A stretch of 64,000 nucleotides of DNA from Planococcus sp. MB-3u-03 (GTDB taxonomy: Bacteria > Bacillota > Bacilli > Bacillales_A > Planococcaceae), in assembly GCF_002833405.1 (NCBI RefSeq), contig NZ_CP025135.1, positions 291,501-355,500 on the forward strand. The letters run 5' to 3'. The notes beneath the pieces are model-generated. The model searched no databases and had not been told where the DNA came from. It saw nothing but the letters and a program-made list of their open reading frames with translations. Below, one piece after another: positions 1 through 10,235 of this stretch; position 1 is the first letter of the stretch; the number at the start of each line of letters is the position of its first letter. A program made the position numbers and the translations under genes.

Positions 1-155
1 CTGTTTTAAATAATGTAAGTTTTCACTTCACCACTTTACCGCACTGCATCGGTGAATTGAAAGGAAGAAATGAAAAATATAAAGAAACTTTACACCATAG
101 CTTGATGGATCATTGGCAGGGAATAAAGGGTAAAGAGAAAAAAAGGAGGGATAGG

Positions 156-1190
156 ATGAGCAGCACATACATATTAAGTGGATCCTATGCGACTGCTGAA
201 CAGGCGGGTATCACGCTTTGGGAATTAGAATCTGCAACAGGCAAATTGACAAAAAAAGCAGAGGTCGCGGGAGTGGAGCGCCCTTCGTTCCTGGCGGTCC
301 ATCCAAACGGCACCAGCTTTGTTGCCGTTAGCGAAACAGGTGACGGGGAAGTGGTCGCCTATTGGCTTAATCCTCAAAAAAGACTGATCCAGGAACTGAA
401 CCGCCAAAATGCGGGGGGCGACCATCCTGCCCATATCACGATCGATGAAGACGGGCAGTGGGCGGTTTCCGTTACGTATTCCGGGGCGCATGTCACTGTC
501 CATCCGCTGTCTGCGGATGGATCGATTCGTGAAATGACCGATTCCAAGCGCCATAAAGGAAGCGGGGCGAATGCGGATCGGCAAGACGCCGCCCATCCGC
601 ATTCGGCCTTTCAATTGCCGGGAACGAATCGCTTTTTCGTCTCCGATCTCGGAATGGATGCGATTGTCCGCTACCGTCTTGACCTTCATTCAGGAACGCT
701 TGAGCAGGAAGCTGTGACCAAGACGGCACCCGGTGCAGGGCCGCGCCATCTTGCGTTTCATCCATCCGGAGATTTCGCTTACGGGGTGAATGAGCTCGAT
801 TCGACCGTTTCCGTTTATGCGCTGGAAAGCAAGGGTTTGAAAGAGGTACAGAACATTTCCGCACTGCCGGAACATTTCACAGGAACTAATACTTCCGCTG
901 AAATCGCCGTATCGGGAGACGGGCGCTTTGTCTATGTTTCAAATCGGGGCCATGACAGCATAGCCGTGTTCCGGGTTGCGGAAGGCTTACTGGAATCGGT
1001 TGGCCATGCGGATGCCGGCGGAGCGGGGCCGCGGCATTTCACGCTGGTTCCTAACAGCCCGTGGATTGTCATCGCGCATGAAGAGTCGGGAACGATCGCC
1101 GTCAAGAAAATCGGCGAAGACGGGCTGCCAGGTGAGACAGCCGACAGTGTCGACACGGTCACGCCGGTCTGCGTGCGCTTGCTGAAATAG
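156..1190 (+). CDS. Lactonase family protein (6-phosphogluconolactonase-like)
   Basis: A 344-residue protein of the seven-bladed beta-propeller lactonase family (YkgB/Pgl type), which in characterised members hydrolyses 6-phosphogluconolactone in the oxidative pentose phosphate pathway in the cytosol. The family's repeated blades are visible as similar segments: FLAVHPNG near residue 50, HITIDEDG near 95, GPRHLAFHPSG near 200 and GPRHFTLVPN near 300. The length is normal for the family. The start is the ATG at 156 because AAGGAGGG lies just upstream; an in-frame TTG at 57 has no good site and would add 33 unlikely residues. It is monocistronic and convergent with the next gene. The exact lactone substrate is inferred from family only. 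Confidence 0.85.
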   Translation: MSSTYILSGSYATAEQAGITLWELESATGKLTKKAEVAGVERPSFLAVHPNGTSFVAVSETGDGEVVAYWLNPQKRLIQELNRQNAGGDHPAHITIDEDGQWAVSVTYSGAHVTVHPLSADGSIREMTDSKRHKGSGANADRQDAAHPHSAFQLPGTNRFFVSDLGMDAIVRYRLDLHSGTLEQEAVTKTAPGAGPRHLAFHPSGDFAYGVNELDSTVSVYALESKGLKEVQNISALPEHFTGTNTSAEIAVSGDGRFVYVSNRGHDSIAVFRVAEGLLESVGHADAGGAGPRHFTLVPNSPWIVIAHEESGTIAVKKIGEDGLPGETADSVDTVTPVCVRLLK

Positions 1191-1213
1191 CAAAAGACAG
1201 AGCCGAAGCCCTG

Positions 1214-1240
1214 CCGATTACCAATCGGTTTGCGTTTTTT
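1214..1240 (+). terminator. Weak terminator after the lactonase gene
   Basis: A short hairpin, CCGATT-ACC-AATCGG, is followed by TTTGCGTTTTTT. It overlaps the last codons of the convergent gene. The stem is only six pairs and the T tract is interrupted, so efficiency is uncertain. Confidence 0.4.
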
Positions 1241-1547
1241 CCTTCAGCCCAAGTTCTTTCAATAGCCGGACTGCCGGGCTGTCCTGATTGCTTTCGAACG
1301 CTTTTTCCGTACATTCGGAATGCGGCGGATAATTCAATTCCTGCGCATGGCCGAGCGTCGACTCTTCCAGAAAATTCGTCGGGTCGGATTCTTCAAAGCA
1401 GGATGGTGCGATAAACGTGCGATGTGTATGTTCAAGCACGATCCGGCTTTCTGTGGAAGGTTCGTTTTCCTGAGGCATGAAAAACCAGGCAGCCGCAGCA
1501 GCAACGAGTACCACTACGGCCACTAGGACTAGCGGTTTGCGTTTCAT
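1218..1547 (-). CDS. Small membrane-anchored protein of unknown function
   Basis: A 109-residue protein with one N-terminal hydrophobic segment (about residues 5-23, rich in Ala and Val) followed by an extracytoplasmic-looking acidic tail. The tail carries two cysteines, in PSCFEES and HSECTEK, and several histidines. I do not recognise the family. Its ATG overlaps the stop of the upstream SCO gene by four bases (ATGA), so the two are translationally coupled. That context suggests an accessory in cytochrome oxidase or copper/thiol handling outside the membrane; this is inference from neighbourhood alone. Confidence 0.6.
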   Translation of the reverse strand: MKRKPLVLVAVVVLVAAAAAWFFMPQENEPSTESRIVLEHTHRTFIAPSCFEESDPTNFLEESTLGHAQELNYPPHSECTEKAFESNQDSPAVRLLKELGLKEKTQTDW

Positions 1548-2131
1548 CCTTCCGCCTCCTCGACGAGGATCTCCGCATCGCGGACGATGTCTTCAACTGG
1601 CGGGTTCAGGCCGTCATAATCTTTCATGATGACGCCTTCGTGGTCGATCAAATAAAACGAAGTGCCATGGATGACTTGATCGTCATCTTGCGGCTTCTGG
1701 GCAATCGCCTTGAAGTTCTCAAGCGCAAAGTCGGCGATCTCTTCCTGGGAGTAGCCCGTCAGCAGATGCCAGCTGGTCAAATCGACATCGTAGCTTTCCG
1801 CATACGATTTCAAGGTTTCCGGCGTGTCGACGGTCGGGTCCACGCTGAATGAAACAATCTCCACATCAAGCCCTTGCGCTTGAAGCTCTTCCTGGACGCC
1901 TTTCATATTCGCCATCATCGGCAGGCAGACAGTCGTGCAATTGGTGAAGACAAAATCAGCCAGCCAGACTTTTCCTTCGAGGTCGCTGGATCCGAAATCT
2001 TCATTATTATGGTCAGTGAAAGTGAATTCTTCTGTTTCCCAATTCAATGGGTCGTCAATGCCTTGGCCGCAGGCAGCCAAAAACAAGATGCCAATCAGCA
2101 AGAGGCTCAGTAAATAAGTTTGGGCTCGCAA
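1544..2131 (-). CDS. SCO family lipoprotein (cytochrome c oxidase CuA assembly)
   Basis: A 195-residue SCO1/SenC-type thioredoxin-fold protein that typically delivers copper to, or reduces, the CuA centre of cytochrome c oxidase on the outer face of the membrane. A lipoprotein signal with lipobox LAAC gives lipid-anchored Cys21. The family's metal ligands are present: the CxxxC motif CTTVC (Cys65, Cys69) and a distal His155 in VIHGTSF. The start is TTG at 2131, about 10 bases after AAAGGA. It is the first gene of a two-gene operon with the small membrane protein. It resembles B. subtilis YpmQ. Function is known from the family; copper binding here is inferred from the retained ligands. Confidence 0.88.
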   Translation of the reverse strand: MRAQTYLLSLLLIGILFLAACGQGIDDPLNWETEEFTFTDHNNEDFGSSDLEGKVWLADFVFTNCTTVCLPMMANMKGVQEELQAQGLDVEIVSFSVDPTVDTPETLKSYAESYDVDLTSWHLLTGYSQEEIADFALENFKAIAQKPQDDDQVIHGTSFYLIDHEGVIMKDYDGLNPPVEDIVRDAEILVEEAEG

Positions 2132-2186
2132 AAAATTCGCGTCCTTTCTATGTTGAAGCTAGTCTTTCTTTAGCCTATTCCAAACC

Positions 2187-2306
2187 GTGCCTGACGACAA
2201 GCCGTTAGATTACGAAAAATATGAAGACATTGCGACATTGAGGCCGTTTGTGGAATTTCTTGGCAGCGATCGGCATCTTAACAAGGACTTTACATTTCAA
2301 ATGTAG
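2187..2306 (+). other. Coding-like fragment upstream of glgB
   Basis: A 39-codon open frame runs from GTG to TAG with normal-looking codons and a protein-like composition (for example YEKYEDIATLRPFVEFLG). The frame stays open back to a stop at 2160. No ribosome binding site precedes any start. It could be a decayed gene end, an unrecognised short peptide or chance. No family was recognised. Confidence 0.25.
2291..2305. promoter_or_regulatory. Inverted repeat upstream of the glycogen operon
   Basis: TACATTT-C-AAATGTA is a perfect 7-bp inverted repeat centred 50 bases before glgB, overlapping a TAGAAT that could be a -10 box. No good -35 box was found at normal spacing. It could be an operator for the glycogen operon; the regulator is unknown. 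Confidence 0.35.
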
Positions 2307-2347
2307 AATAGAAACTAAACTTGGTTTTGGCCAAAAGGAGGCGCTGC

Positions 2348-4231
2348 ATGGAATTTTTGTTGAATACATGGACAAAAGAACGGTTGCAAGCTTTTCATGA
2401 AGGACAAATGGTCGATGGCTATTTGTATTTCGGCGCACATGCATTTGGGGAAGAAACGACATTTTCGGTTTGGGCTCCTGACATTGAAGGCATCGACGTA
2501 GTCTGCGTGAACCCCGAGACGGAAGACACATCCACTTATCCGTTAGAGCAGCATCCGCATGACGCGAGCATATGGGGAGTGAGCATCCCGGAAAATTTGG
2601 AAGGCCAACTTTATGAATATGCACTTCGGACGCTAAGGGGCGAAGTGCTATGGAAATCGGACCCGTATGCACGGCAAAGCGAGAAACGGCCGTTCACCAA
2701 ATCGATCGTCTCGGGTCCCGAAGAATACGCTTGGCCGCTTGAAGTCTTGAAGCGCAAGCAAACGATCAACGATAAGCATCTGGAACGGGCGATGGCCATT
2801 TACGAAGTGCATATCGGTACGTGGCGGCGCAAGGAGAATGGGGAATTTTATACGTACCGTGAAATTGCAGATCAGCTGATTCCGTATGTTATCGAGATGG
2901 GCTTCACGCATATCCAGATTTTGCCGATTACTGAACATCCGCTTGATGAATCCTGGGGCTACCAGACAACGGGTTATTTTTCGCCGACAGGACGTTACGG
3001 AACAGCCGAAGACTTAAAGTATTTTGTCACATCCTGCACAGAGCATGGCCTCGGCTTGTTCTTGGACTGGGTCCCCGGCCATTTTTGCGTCGACCAGCAC
3101 GGATTGGCGAATTTCAACGGTCAGCTACTTTACGAAGAAGCACGTGAAGAGCGCCGCATGAACCCGGATTGGGGCACCTTGAACTTTGATATCAATAAAG
3201 GCGAAGTGGTGAGCTTTATCTTGTCGAGTGCCCATTATTGGCTGGAGGAATTCAAATTCGACGGCTACCGGATGGATGCGCTCGTTAATCTATTGTTCAT
3301 CCCGAATATCAAGGAGCGCCCCCATAATGCGGAGGGGGCGAATTTTCTCAGAAAGCTGACGGCTAGTTTGAAGCTCCATTATCCGGAGAAATTGTTGATT
3401 GCAGAAGATGCCTGGCATTATCCGAAAGTGACCCATCCGGTCGAATCCGGCGGTGTCGGCTTCGACTATAAATGGAACTTCGGCTGGATGCATGACACGC
3501 TCGAATATATGAAAACGCCGCCCGCAGAACGGTCGAAAGCCCATGGGAAAATGAATTTTTCGATGGTGTATCAATATGAAGAGCGCTACCAAGTGATTTT
3601 TTCCCATGACACTGTAGCGGATGGGCGAAAATCCCTGCTCAACAAGCTGCCTGGCACAAGGGAAGAGCGTTTCCTCCAATTGCGTTTGCTGTTTGGATTT
3701 TGGATGGCGCATCCGGGCAAGAAATTATTGTTTATGGGCCAGGAGTTTGGCCACTTCGAGGAATGGGAATTCCAGCCCGAACTCGACTGGGCATCGCTCG
3801 AAGATCCGCAACATAAAGGGATCGCTGATTTCATGAAAGAATTGCTGGCATTCTATCGGAGCGAAAAAGCGTTTTTCGAACTCGATGATGAACGCGATGG
3901 CTTTATGTGGCTCGATGCCGATAACCATGAACAAAGCGTGGCGACCTTTATCCGCAGAGGATTTTTGCCGGAAGACGAGTGTCTCGTGCTGTGCAACTTC
4001 TCTGAACATCATTATGAAAGCTTTCATGTGGGAGCACCGCGCAAAGGCTCCTATGAAGAAATTTTCTCCACAAATTCAGCAAAATTTGGCGGCACGGCTG
4101 CCGATTTGCAGCAGGCGGCAAAAACGCTCGATGTTCCGTGCGACAATCAGGATTACTCACTGAAGCTTGACTTGCCGCCGTTCACGATGAGCATCTGGAA
4201 AAAAAGAAAAGATGGGAGTGACTTATTGTGA
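2348..4231 (+). CDS. glgB: 1,4-alpha-glucan branching enzyme
   Basis: A 627-residue GH13 branching enzyme that cuts alpha-1,4-glucan chains and re-attaches them by alpha-1,6 links during glycogen synthesis. A CBM48-type N-terminal region ([14 protein letters not shown]) precedes the barrel, with the family's [18 protein letters not shown] stretch. The catalytic nucleophile is Asp310 (DGYRMDAL), the acid/base Glu353 (LLIAEDAW) and the third Asp421. Around the last, the usual SHDEVVHGK is changed to SHDTVADGR, so this is a divergent member. The ATG at 2348 follows AAAGGAGG by six bases. It is the first gene of the operon and its stop overlaps the glgC GTG. Confidence 0.93.
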   Translation: MEFLLNTWTKERLQAFHEGQMVDGYLYFGAHAFGEETTFSVWAPDIEGIDVVCVNPETEDTSTYPLEQHPHDASIWGVSIPENLEGQLYEYALRTLRGEVLWKSDPYARQSEKRPFTKSIVSGPEEYAWPLEVLKRKQTINDKHLERAMAIYEVHIGTWRRKENGEFYTYREIADQLIPYVIEMGFTHIQILPITEHPLDESWGYQTTGYFSPTGRYGTAEDLKYFVTSCTEHGLGLFLDWVPGHFCVDQHGLANFNGQLLYEEAREERRMNPDWGTLNFDINKGEVVSFILSSAHYWLEEFKFDGYRMDALVNLLFIPNIKERPHNAEGANFLRKLTASLKLHYPEKLLIAEDAWHYPKVTHPVESGGVGFDYKWNFGWMHDTLEYMKTPPAERSKAHGKMNFSMVYQYEERYQVIFSHDTVADGRKSLLNKLPGTREERFLQLRLLFGFWMAHPGKKLLFMGQEFGHFEEWEFQPELDWASLEDPQHKGIADFMKELLAFYRSEKAFFELDDERDGFMWLDADNHEQSVATFIRRGFLPEDECLVLCNFSEHHYESFHVGAPRKGSYEEIFSTNSAKFGGTAADLQQAAKTLDVPCDNQDYSLKLDLPPFTMSIWKKRKDGSDLL

Positions 4232-5376
4232 ATGAAAAAGTAGTTGCTATGCTTCTCGCAGGCGGCCAAGGAAGCCGCTTGAAATCATTGACGCACGATA
4301 TTGCAAAACCCGCGATTCCTTACGGCGGGAAATACAGGATCATCGATTTTCCTTTGTCGAATTGCACCAATTCCGGCATCACGACGGTCGGTGTCTTGAC
4401 GCAGTATCAGCCCCATGCTCTCCACCGCTACATCGGGCTTGGCACGCCTTGGGATTTGGATCGCCATAAAGGCGGGGTGACCATGCTGCCGCCTTACGCT
4501 GAAATCGATGGCATCAAATGGTATGCCGGCACAGCGAGTGCGATTTACCAGAACATCAATTTCCTGACCAGCTGCGAACCTGATTATGTCGTGATTTTAT
4601 CGGGCGACCATATTTACAAGATGGATTATGAAAAACTCGTGGAATACCATAAGGAAAAACAAGCGGATGTCACCGTTTCTGTGTTGGAAGTGCCATGGGA
4701 AGAAGCGAGCCGTTTCGGCATCGTCAACACTGATGAAGACATGAATATCGTCGAGTTCGACGAAAAACCAGAAAAACCGAAAAGCAATCTGGCTTCCATG
4801 GGTGTGTATGTTTTTGATTGGGAAAAACTGGAGCGCTATTTAGAGGAAGACAATAGCATTGAAGAGTCTACACATGACTTCGGAAAAGATATCTTGCCGA
4901 AAATGTTAGTGGACCAACAAAAAATGGTGGCCTATCCGTTCAAGGGATATTGGAAAGATGTAGGGACGGTCGACAGCCTGTGGGAGGCGAATATGGATTT
5001 GCTTGACCCATCAGCAGGGCTCGTGCTGCACGATCCCGCCTGGCGGATTTATTCGTCAAATCCCCAGCTGCCGCCACAAGTCATCACAGAAACTGGGCGT
5101 GTGCAAGGTTCGATGGTCAATGAAGGCTGTGTCATTAGCGGGACGGTCAAACACTCGGTCATTTTCCAGAACGTGCTGATCGATAAAGAAGCGGTCGTAG
5201 AAGACAGCGTCGTCATGAGCGGCACGAAAATCGGGCGAGGGGCCCATTTGAGCCGGGTCATCGTTCCACCGGACGTGACAGTTCCGGAAAATTACCGGCT
5301 GCTCGAACCGGCAGCGGGCATCACGCTATTAACGCAAGACTTAATCGATTCATGGAAGGAGAGTGGGCAGCAATGA
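4228..5376 (+). CDS. glgC: Glucose-1-phosphate adenylyltransferase, catalytic subunit
   Basis: A 382-residue ADP-glucose pyrophosphorylase that makes ADP-glucose from ATP and glucose-1-phosphate, the committed step of glycogen synthesis. The nucleotidyltransferase signature AGGQGSRL is at residues 11-18. It is followed by [15 protein letters not shown], the glucose-phosphate region [10 protein letters not shown] and the metal-binding GDHIYKMDY near residue 124. A C-terminal left-handed beta-helix follows ([12 protein letters not shown]). The start is GTG at 4228, overlapping the glgB stop. It is coupled to glgD by an ATGA overlap, as expected for a GlgC-GlgD heteromer. Confidence 0.95.
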   Translation: MNEKVVAMLLAGGQGSRLKSLTHDIAKPAIPYGGKYRIIDFPLSNCTNSGITTVGVLTQYQPHALHRYIGLGTPWDLDRHKGGVTMLPPYAEIDGIKWYAGTASAIYQNINFLTSCEPDYVVILSGDHIYKMDYEKLVEYHKEKQADVTVSVLEVPWEEASRFGIVNTDEDMNIVEFDEKPEKPKSNLASMGVYVFDWEKLERYLEEDNSIEESTHDFGKDILPKMLVDQQKMVAYPFKGYWKDVGTVDSLWEANMDLLDPSAGLVLHDPAWRIYSSNPQLPPQVITETGRVQGSMVNEGCVISGTVKHSVIFQNVLIDKEAVVEDSVVMSGTKIGRGAHLSRVIVPPDVTVPENYRLLEPAAGITLLTQDLIDSWKESGQQ

Positions 5377-6395
5377 CTTTGATGGCCGCAGTGGACGCAT
5401 CTGTAAAAGTAGCAGGGCTCCAAGACCTGACCATTCATCGATCGGTCTCCTCGATTCCGTTCGCCGGAAGATATCGCCTAATCGATTTCGCTTTGTCGAA
5501 TTTGGTGAATGCGGATATCAACTCCGTCGGCATTTTCGCTTCGCAGCCCTTTGGGTCGTTGATTGACCATATCGGCGTCGGGAAAAGCTGGGATCTGGAT
5601 AGACGTAAAGAAGGCTTGTTCTTCCTTCCGACAACCCATCAAAATGGGGGCATCGCCACAGTGGGTTCATTCCGTGACTTTGAAGAGCATCTTCAGTTTT
5701 TTGAAAAGAGCCGCCAAACGCATGTGGTGGTCACGAGCAGTTTTGTCGCGGGGCAATTGGATTATAAAGAAATGCTTGCCCATCACCTGGCATCCGGAAA
5801 AGACATTACGGAAGCGGTCGGTGCAAGCGGCTCTTTGAAATCCTATATCTTGTCGCGCAGATTGATGCTTGAATTGATCCGCTCTTATCGGGAAAAGCGC
5901 ATTCTCAGCGTCGAAGATTTAGTGAATTTGAAAAAAGCGCCCTATTCATATGGCGTTTATGAATATAAAGGATATTTCGCTATCATTGACTCGATTCAAC
6001 AGTATTTTAAAGAGTCACTCGGACTATTGGATGAAAACAACCGCCGATTGCTGTTTTTGCCTCAAGCTCCGATTTATACGAAAGTAAAAGACGAACCGCC
6101 GACGCGTTACCTGGATGGATCAAGCGTATCGAACTCGATGATGGCAAACGGCAGCACGATCTTGGGCAATGTCAAAAACAGCATCATCAGCCGTGCAGTT
6201 ACGGTGGGCATTAATGCGAGTTTGGACAGTTGCATCATTATGCAGAAGTGCACGATCGAAGAAAATTGTGATCTTTCTTATGTCATTGCTGACAAGGACG
6301 TCTATATCGAAAAAGGCGTGAAATTGAGCGGCACAGCTGATCGGCCTATCGTCCTCAGAAAAGGCGAACGGGTCACGAAGGAGGATTCTCAATGA
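5373..6395 (+). CDS. glgD: Glucose-1-phosphate adenylyltransferase, regulatory-type subunit
   Basis: A 340-residue GlgC paralogue. The adenylyltransferase fold is recognisable ([19 protein letters not shown], residues about 28-46), and so is the C-terminal beta-helix. The N-terminal Gly-rich nucleotide loop and the GDHIYKMDY metal site of GlgC are absent, as is usual for GlgD. In Bacillus GlgD forms a heterotetramer with GlgC and raises its activity without catalysing by itself. The ATG at 5373 overlaps the glgC stop and follows GAAGGAGAG. A start at 5352 would lie on top of that ribosome binding site and is rejected. Confidence 0.93.
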   Translation: MTLMAAVDASVKVAGLQDLTIHRSVSSIPFAGRYRLIDFALSNLVNADINSVGIFASQPFGSLIDHIGVGKSWDLDRRKEGLFFLPTTHQNGGIATVGSFRDFEEHLQFFEKSRQTHVVVTSSFVAGQLDYKEMLAHHLASGKDITEAVGASGSLKSYILSRRLMLELIRSYREKRILSVEDLVNLKKAPYSYGVYEYKGYFAIIDSIQQYFKESLGLLDENNRRLLFLPQAPIYTKVKDEPPTRYLDGSSVSNSMMANGSTILGNVKNSIISRAVTVGINASLDSCIIMQKCTIEENCDLSYVIADKDVYIEKGVKLSGTADRPIVLRKGERVTKEDSQ

Positions 6396-7816
6396 AAATT
6401 GTGATGGCCGCTGCGGAATGCGCCCCTTTTGCCAAAGCGGGTGGGCTTGCTGATGTGATCGGTGCGCTGCCGCAGGAGTTGGCCCGTCTCGGACACGAGG
6501 TGCAGGTCATCATCCCAAAATACAGTTTGATCCATGAACGTTACCAGCAACAATTCCGGAAAGTGGAAGAACACTCCTTTGGATTTAAAGGTGAAGAGAG
6601 TAATTATGCGATACATGAACTCAATATGCACGGCGTTGAATTCCTATTTTTAGAAAATGATTCGTATTTTGAACGGGACAGCATTTACGGGCCGGATGAT
6701 GCTGAGCGCTACGCGTTTTTCAGCCGGGCCGTACTGGATTTTCTAATGCGTTCCGAAACCGCTCCCGATATTTTGCATGTCCATGACTGGCACACGGCTG
6801 TTTTGCCATTTCTATTGAAGGAAGATCCGCAATACCAGCAAATGTCCGGCCGCGTGAAAACAGTCCTGACGATCCACAATATCCAGTTCCAAGGGAATTT
6901 TTCGAAAGATGTGTTTTTGGAACAGTACCGCATGGATGAAAGGTTTTACGATGATGGCCAAGTGGCATGGCTCGAAAATTTCAACTCTTTGAAAACCGGC
7001 ATTTTATATGCTGATAAATTGACGACTGTCAGCCCAAACTACCGCGATGAAATCTTAACAGCAGCTTACGGGGAGCATTTGGAAAACCTGCTCACTGAAC
7101 GGCAAGCAGATTTGCATGGCATATTGAATGGCATCGATACAGAAGCTTATAATCCGAAAACCGACGAACACATCGCGCAGACTTTTAGCGCAGAGGAGTT
7201 GCAGGGGAAACAAGCGAACAAGCGCGCCATTCAAAAACGCTGCGGCTTGCCGGAACAGCCGGATATTCCATTATTGACGATGGTATCGCGGCTTTCGGGA
7301 CAGAAAGGGATCGATGTGCTCGAACAAAGCTTGCCTGAATTTTTGGAAGGGGATATCCAGTTTGTGCTGCTCGGTTCTGGGGAAGTTCATTACGAAGAGT
7401 TTTTCCAGCGACTTGAAGTGGATTATGCGGGAAAAGTCTCTGTCCATCTTGGTTTTGATGAAGCCTTTGCCCATCAATTATACGCAGGCGCGGATATCTT
7501 CCTGATGCCTTCGCATTTTGAACCATGCGGCTTGAGCCAATTGATTTCCATGCGCTATGGCACGATTCCGGTGGCAAACCGGACAGGTGGCTTGCGCGAT
7601 ACGGTAGACGAATATAATGAAGACGATAAGACAGGAACGGGCTTCTTAAGCGATTTCAAAGCCGGCCATCATTTCGATGAAGCCTTATCGCGCGCGCTGT
7701 CCTTCTACGACAAGCCCGACCATTGGAATGCGTTGATCGATAATGGCATGGCGAGAGATTCCTCATGGTCGCGTTCGGCGAAAGAATACGAGAAATTATA
7801 TACGAGCTTAAACTGA
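6392..7816 (+). CDS. glgA: Glycogen synthase (ADP-glucose dependent)
   Basis: A 474-residue GT5 glycosyltransferase that extends alpha-1,4-glucan from ADP-glucose. The N-terminal ADP-glucose loop KAGGLADV is at residues 15-22. The other family blocks are LHVHDWHTAVLP, TVLTIHNIQFQG, MVSRLSGQKGID and the C-terminal FEPCGLSQLISMRYGTIPV with GGLRDTV. The length matches bacterial GlgA. The ATG overlaps the glgD stop (ATGA) after GAAGGAGG. Being fourth in the operon next to the precursor-forming genes fits synthesis of intracellular glycogen. Confidence 0.95.
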   Translation: MKIVMAAAECAPFAKAGGLADVIGALPQELARLGHEVQVIIPKYSLIHERYQQQFRKVEEHSFGFKGEESNYAIHELNMHGVEFLFLENDSYFERDSIYGPDDAERYAFFSRAVLDFLMRSETAPDILHVHDWHTAVLPFLLKEDPQYQQMSGRVKTVLTIHNIQFQGNFSKDVFLEQYRMDERFYDDGQVAWLENFNSLKTGILYADKLTTVSPNYRDEILTAAYGEHLENLLTERQADLHGILNGIDTEAYNPKTDEHIAQTFSAEELQGKQANKRAIQKRCGLPEQPDIPLLTMVSRLSGQKGIDVLEQSLPEFLEGDIQFVLLGSGEVHYEEFFQRLEVDYAGKVSVHLGFDEAFAHQLYAGADIFLMPSHFEPCGLSQLISMRYGTIPVANRTGGLRDTVDEYNEDDKTGTGFLSDFKAGHHFDEALSRALSFYDKPDHWNALIDNGMARDSSWSRSAKEYEKLYTSLN

Positions 7817-7830
7817 AGGGTGTGTTGAGA

Positions 7831-10215
7831 ATGTTTTACTCCAAGGAGCAATTCAAGGAAGAATTCAACCGGCGATTAACAGTGGAAAATGGGGATAAAA
7901 CAGAAAACACAGCCTATAACGTATTAGGAAAAATGGTTTGTGAACAAGTGTTGCAGGAATGGGACAAGCAGCAAGCAGCCAACCGGGACAGCGGTGATAA
8001 ACAATTGTATTATCTGTCGATCGAATTCCTGCTCGGCCGCTTGCTCGGGCAAAACCTGTACAATTTGGGTGCTTACAATCTGGTAGAAGAAGCGCTCGGC
8101 GAACTCGGCTATAAACTATCGGAGATTGAAGAACTCGAACAGGAACCGGGGCTTGGCAACGGCGGGCTCGGACGCTTGGCTGCGTGTTTCCTGGATTCAT
8201 TGGCTTCGCTCGGCTTGCCCGGACATGGCTGCGGGATCCGCTACCGCGGTGGTTTGTTCACACAGCATTTCATCAAAGGCTTCCAAGTGGAGTTGCCGAC
8301 CGATTGGATTAAAGAAGGCCAGAGTCTCGAAGTGCGCCGCGATGACCTCGCGCTCGATATCCCGTTTTATGGGGAAGCAAGCATGACTGTCGAAGAACAA
8401 GGCGTCCGCACGGAACTGGAAAATGCGGTATGGGTCAAAGCCGTGCCTTATGATATGCCGATCGTTGGGGCGCAGGGCGGTACCATCAATACGCTCAGGC
8501 TCTGGCAGGCGGAAACGTCTGATCGGCCGCTGCCTTATGGACTCGGGTATTTGGTGAATGAACTCGAGACGGCTAAAATATCCGATCGTCTTTATCCGGA
8601 TGATGCACTCGATAGCGGAAAGCTGCTGCGCCTAAAACAGCAATATTTCTTGTGCAGTGCTTCGATCCGCACGATCCTTTCAACGCGCAATTTCGCTATC
8701 GAAGAATTGCCTGAAAAAGTAGCGATTCAAATCAATGATACGCACCCGGCGTTGTCCGTTCCTGAATTGATGCGGATATTGATGGACGACTATGAGCTGG
8801 ATTGGGATACAGCCTGGTCGCTGACGACGCGGACCATCTCTTATACAAATCATACGATTTTAGAAGAAGCGATGGAAAAATGGGAGAGCCGCCTGCTGCG
8901 CCAGTTACTGCCACGCGTTTACGAGATCATTGAAGAAATCGACCGGCGCTTCAGAGCCGAATGGGAATCGAAGGAATTGGATGAACAAGCCGTCCACAAA
9001 CTGTCGATCATCGATGAAGGCGTGGTGAAAATGGCCGTCTTGGCCGTCGTCGGCAGCTATAAAGTGAACGGGGTAGCAAAGCTTCACACTGAGATTCTCA
9101 AGAAACGCGAAATGAAAGAACTGAATGAATACTTCCCGCATAAATTCCATAATAAGACCAACGGCATCACACATCGCCGCTGGCTGCTTGCGGCAAATCC
9201 GGAATTGTCCTCACTCATTACCGAACACATTGGCCCGGATTGGATCCAGCAGCCTGAACAATTGAGTGAACTTGGGTATTTGGCGAATAGCCGGCCGTTC
9301 CTGGAATCTTTCCAGGCCATCAAAAGGCTGAAAAAAGAGCATTTGATCCACCACCTCGAAAGAGAGCACAATACCATCGTTGACCCCGATTCGATTTTTG
9401 ATATCCACATCAAACGAATCCACGGTTACAAGCGCCAACTGATGAATATTTTGCATGTCCAGCAGCTATACAAGCGCATCAAAAGCGATCCGCATTACCG
9501 GCCGTATCCGAGGACCTTCTTGTTCGGTGGGAAATCCGCCCCGAGCTATCATTTTGCCAAACAAGTCATTAAGTTAATCAATACGGTCGCCGAGCGCGTC
9601 AATAATGATCCTGTCGCCAGGCGCCATCTGCACATTGTTTTCGTTGAGGATTATAACGTCAGCCACGCAGAGTTCCTGATTCCCGCAGCGGACATCAGCG
9701 AACAAATCTCCACGGCTTCCAAAGAAGCGTCAGGCACAGGTAATATGAAGTTCATGATGAACGGCGCGTTGACCCTTGGGACGTATGATGGGGCAAACGT
9801 GGAAATCTTCGATGCGGTCGGTGAAGAAAATGCCTTCGTCTTCGGAATGAGTTCAGAAGAAGTCATGCGTTTCGAGCATGACGGAAGCTATAACCCGAAA
9901 GACATCATCGAACAAGATCCGTCTATCCGCGAAGCAATTGAAGAGTTAGCGCGCGGAGAATGGTCGGATGGCCCTCATAATTCCGATTTTATCGTACGCC
10001 AATTGACAGAGCATGGGGACCCGTTTTTCGTCCTGAAGGACTTGGCGGACTATGCTAAGACGCATGACCGTGTGCTTGATGCATATGGCCATCCCGTCGA
10101 ATGGGCGAGCATGTGCGTAAGGAATATCGCGGCTTCCGGCATTTTCTCAAGCGACCGGACGATCCAGCAGTATTCCGAAGAAGTATGGGGATTGTCGAAA
10201 GTTCCGACTAACTGA
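7831..10215 (+). CDS. glgP: Glycogen/starch phosphorylase
   Basis: A 794-residue GT35 phosphorylase that releases glucose-1-phosphate from glycogen with inorganic phosphate. PLP-dependent family motifs are clear: the Gly-rich GLGNGGLGRLAACFLDS near residue 110, the active-site QINDTHPAL block, and the PLP-lysine motif EASGTGNMKF with Lys640. The ATG at 7831 follows GAAGGGTG by about nine bases. An open frame extending back to 7765 overlaps glgA and is not favoured. Its position in the operon means synthesis and breakdown enzymes are made together, as in B. subtilis. Confidence 0.95.
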   Translation: MFYSKEQFKEEFNRRLTVENGDKTENTAYNVLGKMVCEQVLQEWDKQQAANRDSGDKQLYYLSIEFLLGRLLGQNLYNLGAYNLVEEALGELGYKLSEIEELEQEPGLGNGGLGRLAACFLDSLASLGLPGHGCGIRYRGGLFTQHFIKGFQVELPTDWIKEGQSLEVRRDDLALDIPFYGEASMTVEEQGVRTELENAVWVKAVPYDMPIVGAQGGTINTLRLWQAETSDRPLPYGLGYLVNELETAKISDRLYPDDALDSGKLLRLKQQYFLCSASIRTILSTRNFAIEELPEKVAIQINDTHPALSVPELMRILMDDYELDWDTAWSLTTRTISYTNHTILEEAMEKWESRLLRQLLPRVYEIIEEIDRRFRAEWESKELDEQAVHKLSIIDEGVVKMAVLAVVGSYKVNGVAKLHTEILKKREMKELNEYFPHKFHNKTNGITHRRWLLAANPELSSLITEHIGPDWIQQPEQLSELGYLANSRPFLESFQAIKRLKKEHLIHHLEREHNTIVDPDSIFDIHIKRIHGYKRQLMNILHVQQLYKRIKSDPHYRPYPRTFLFGGKSAPSYHFAKQVIKLINTVAERVNNDPVARRHLHIVFVEDYNVSHAEFLIPAADISEQISTASKEASGTGNMKFMMNGALTLGTYDGANVEIFDAVGEENAFVFGMSSEEVMRFEHDGSYNPKDIIEQDPSIREAIEELARGEWSDGPHNSDFIVRQLTEHGDPFFVLKDLADYAKTHDRVLDAYGHPVEWASMCVRNIAASGIFSSDRTIQQYSEEVWGLSKVPTN

Positions 10216-10235
10216 AACCGGCAGGAGGATGAGCA

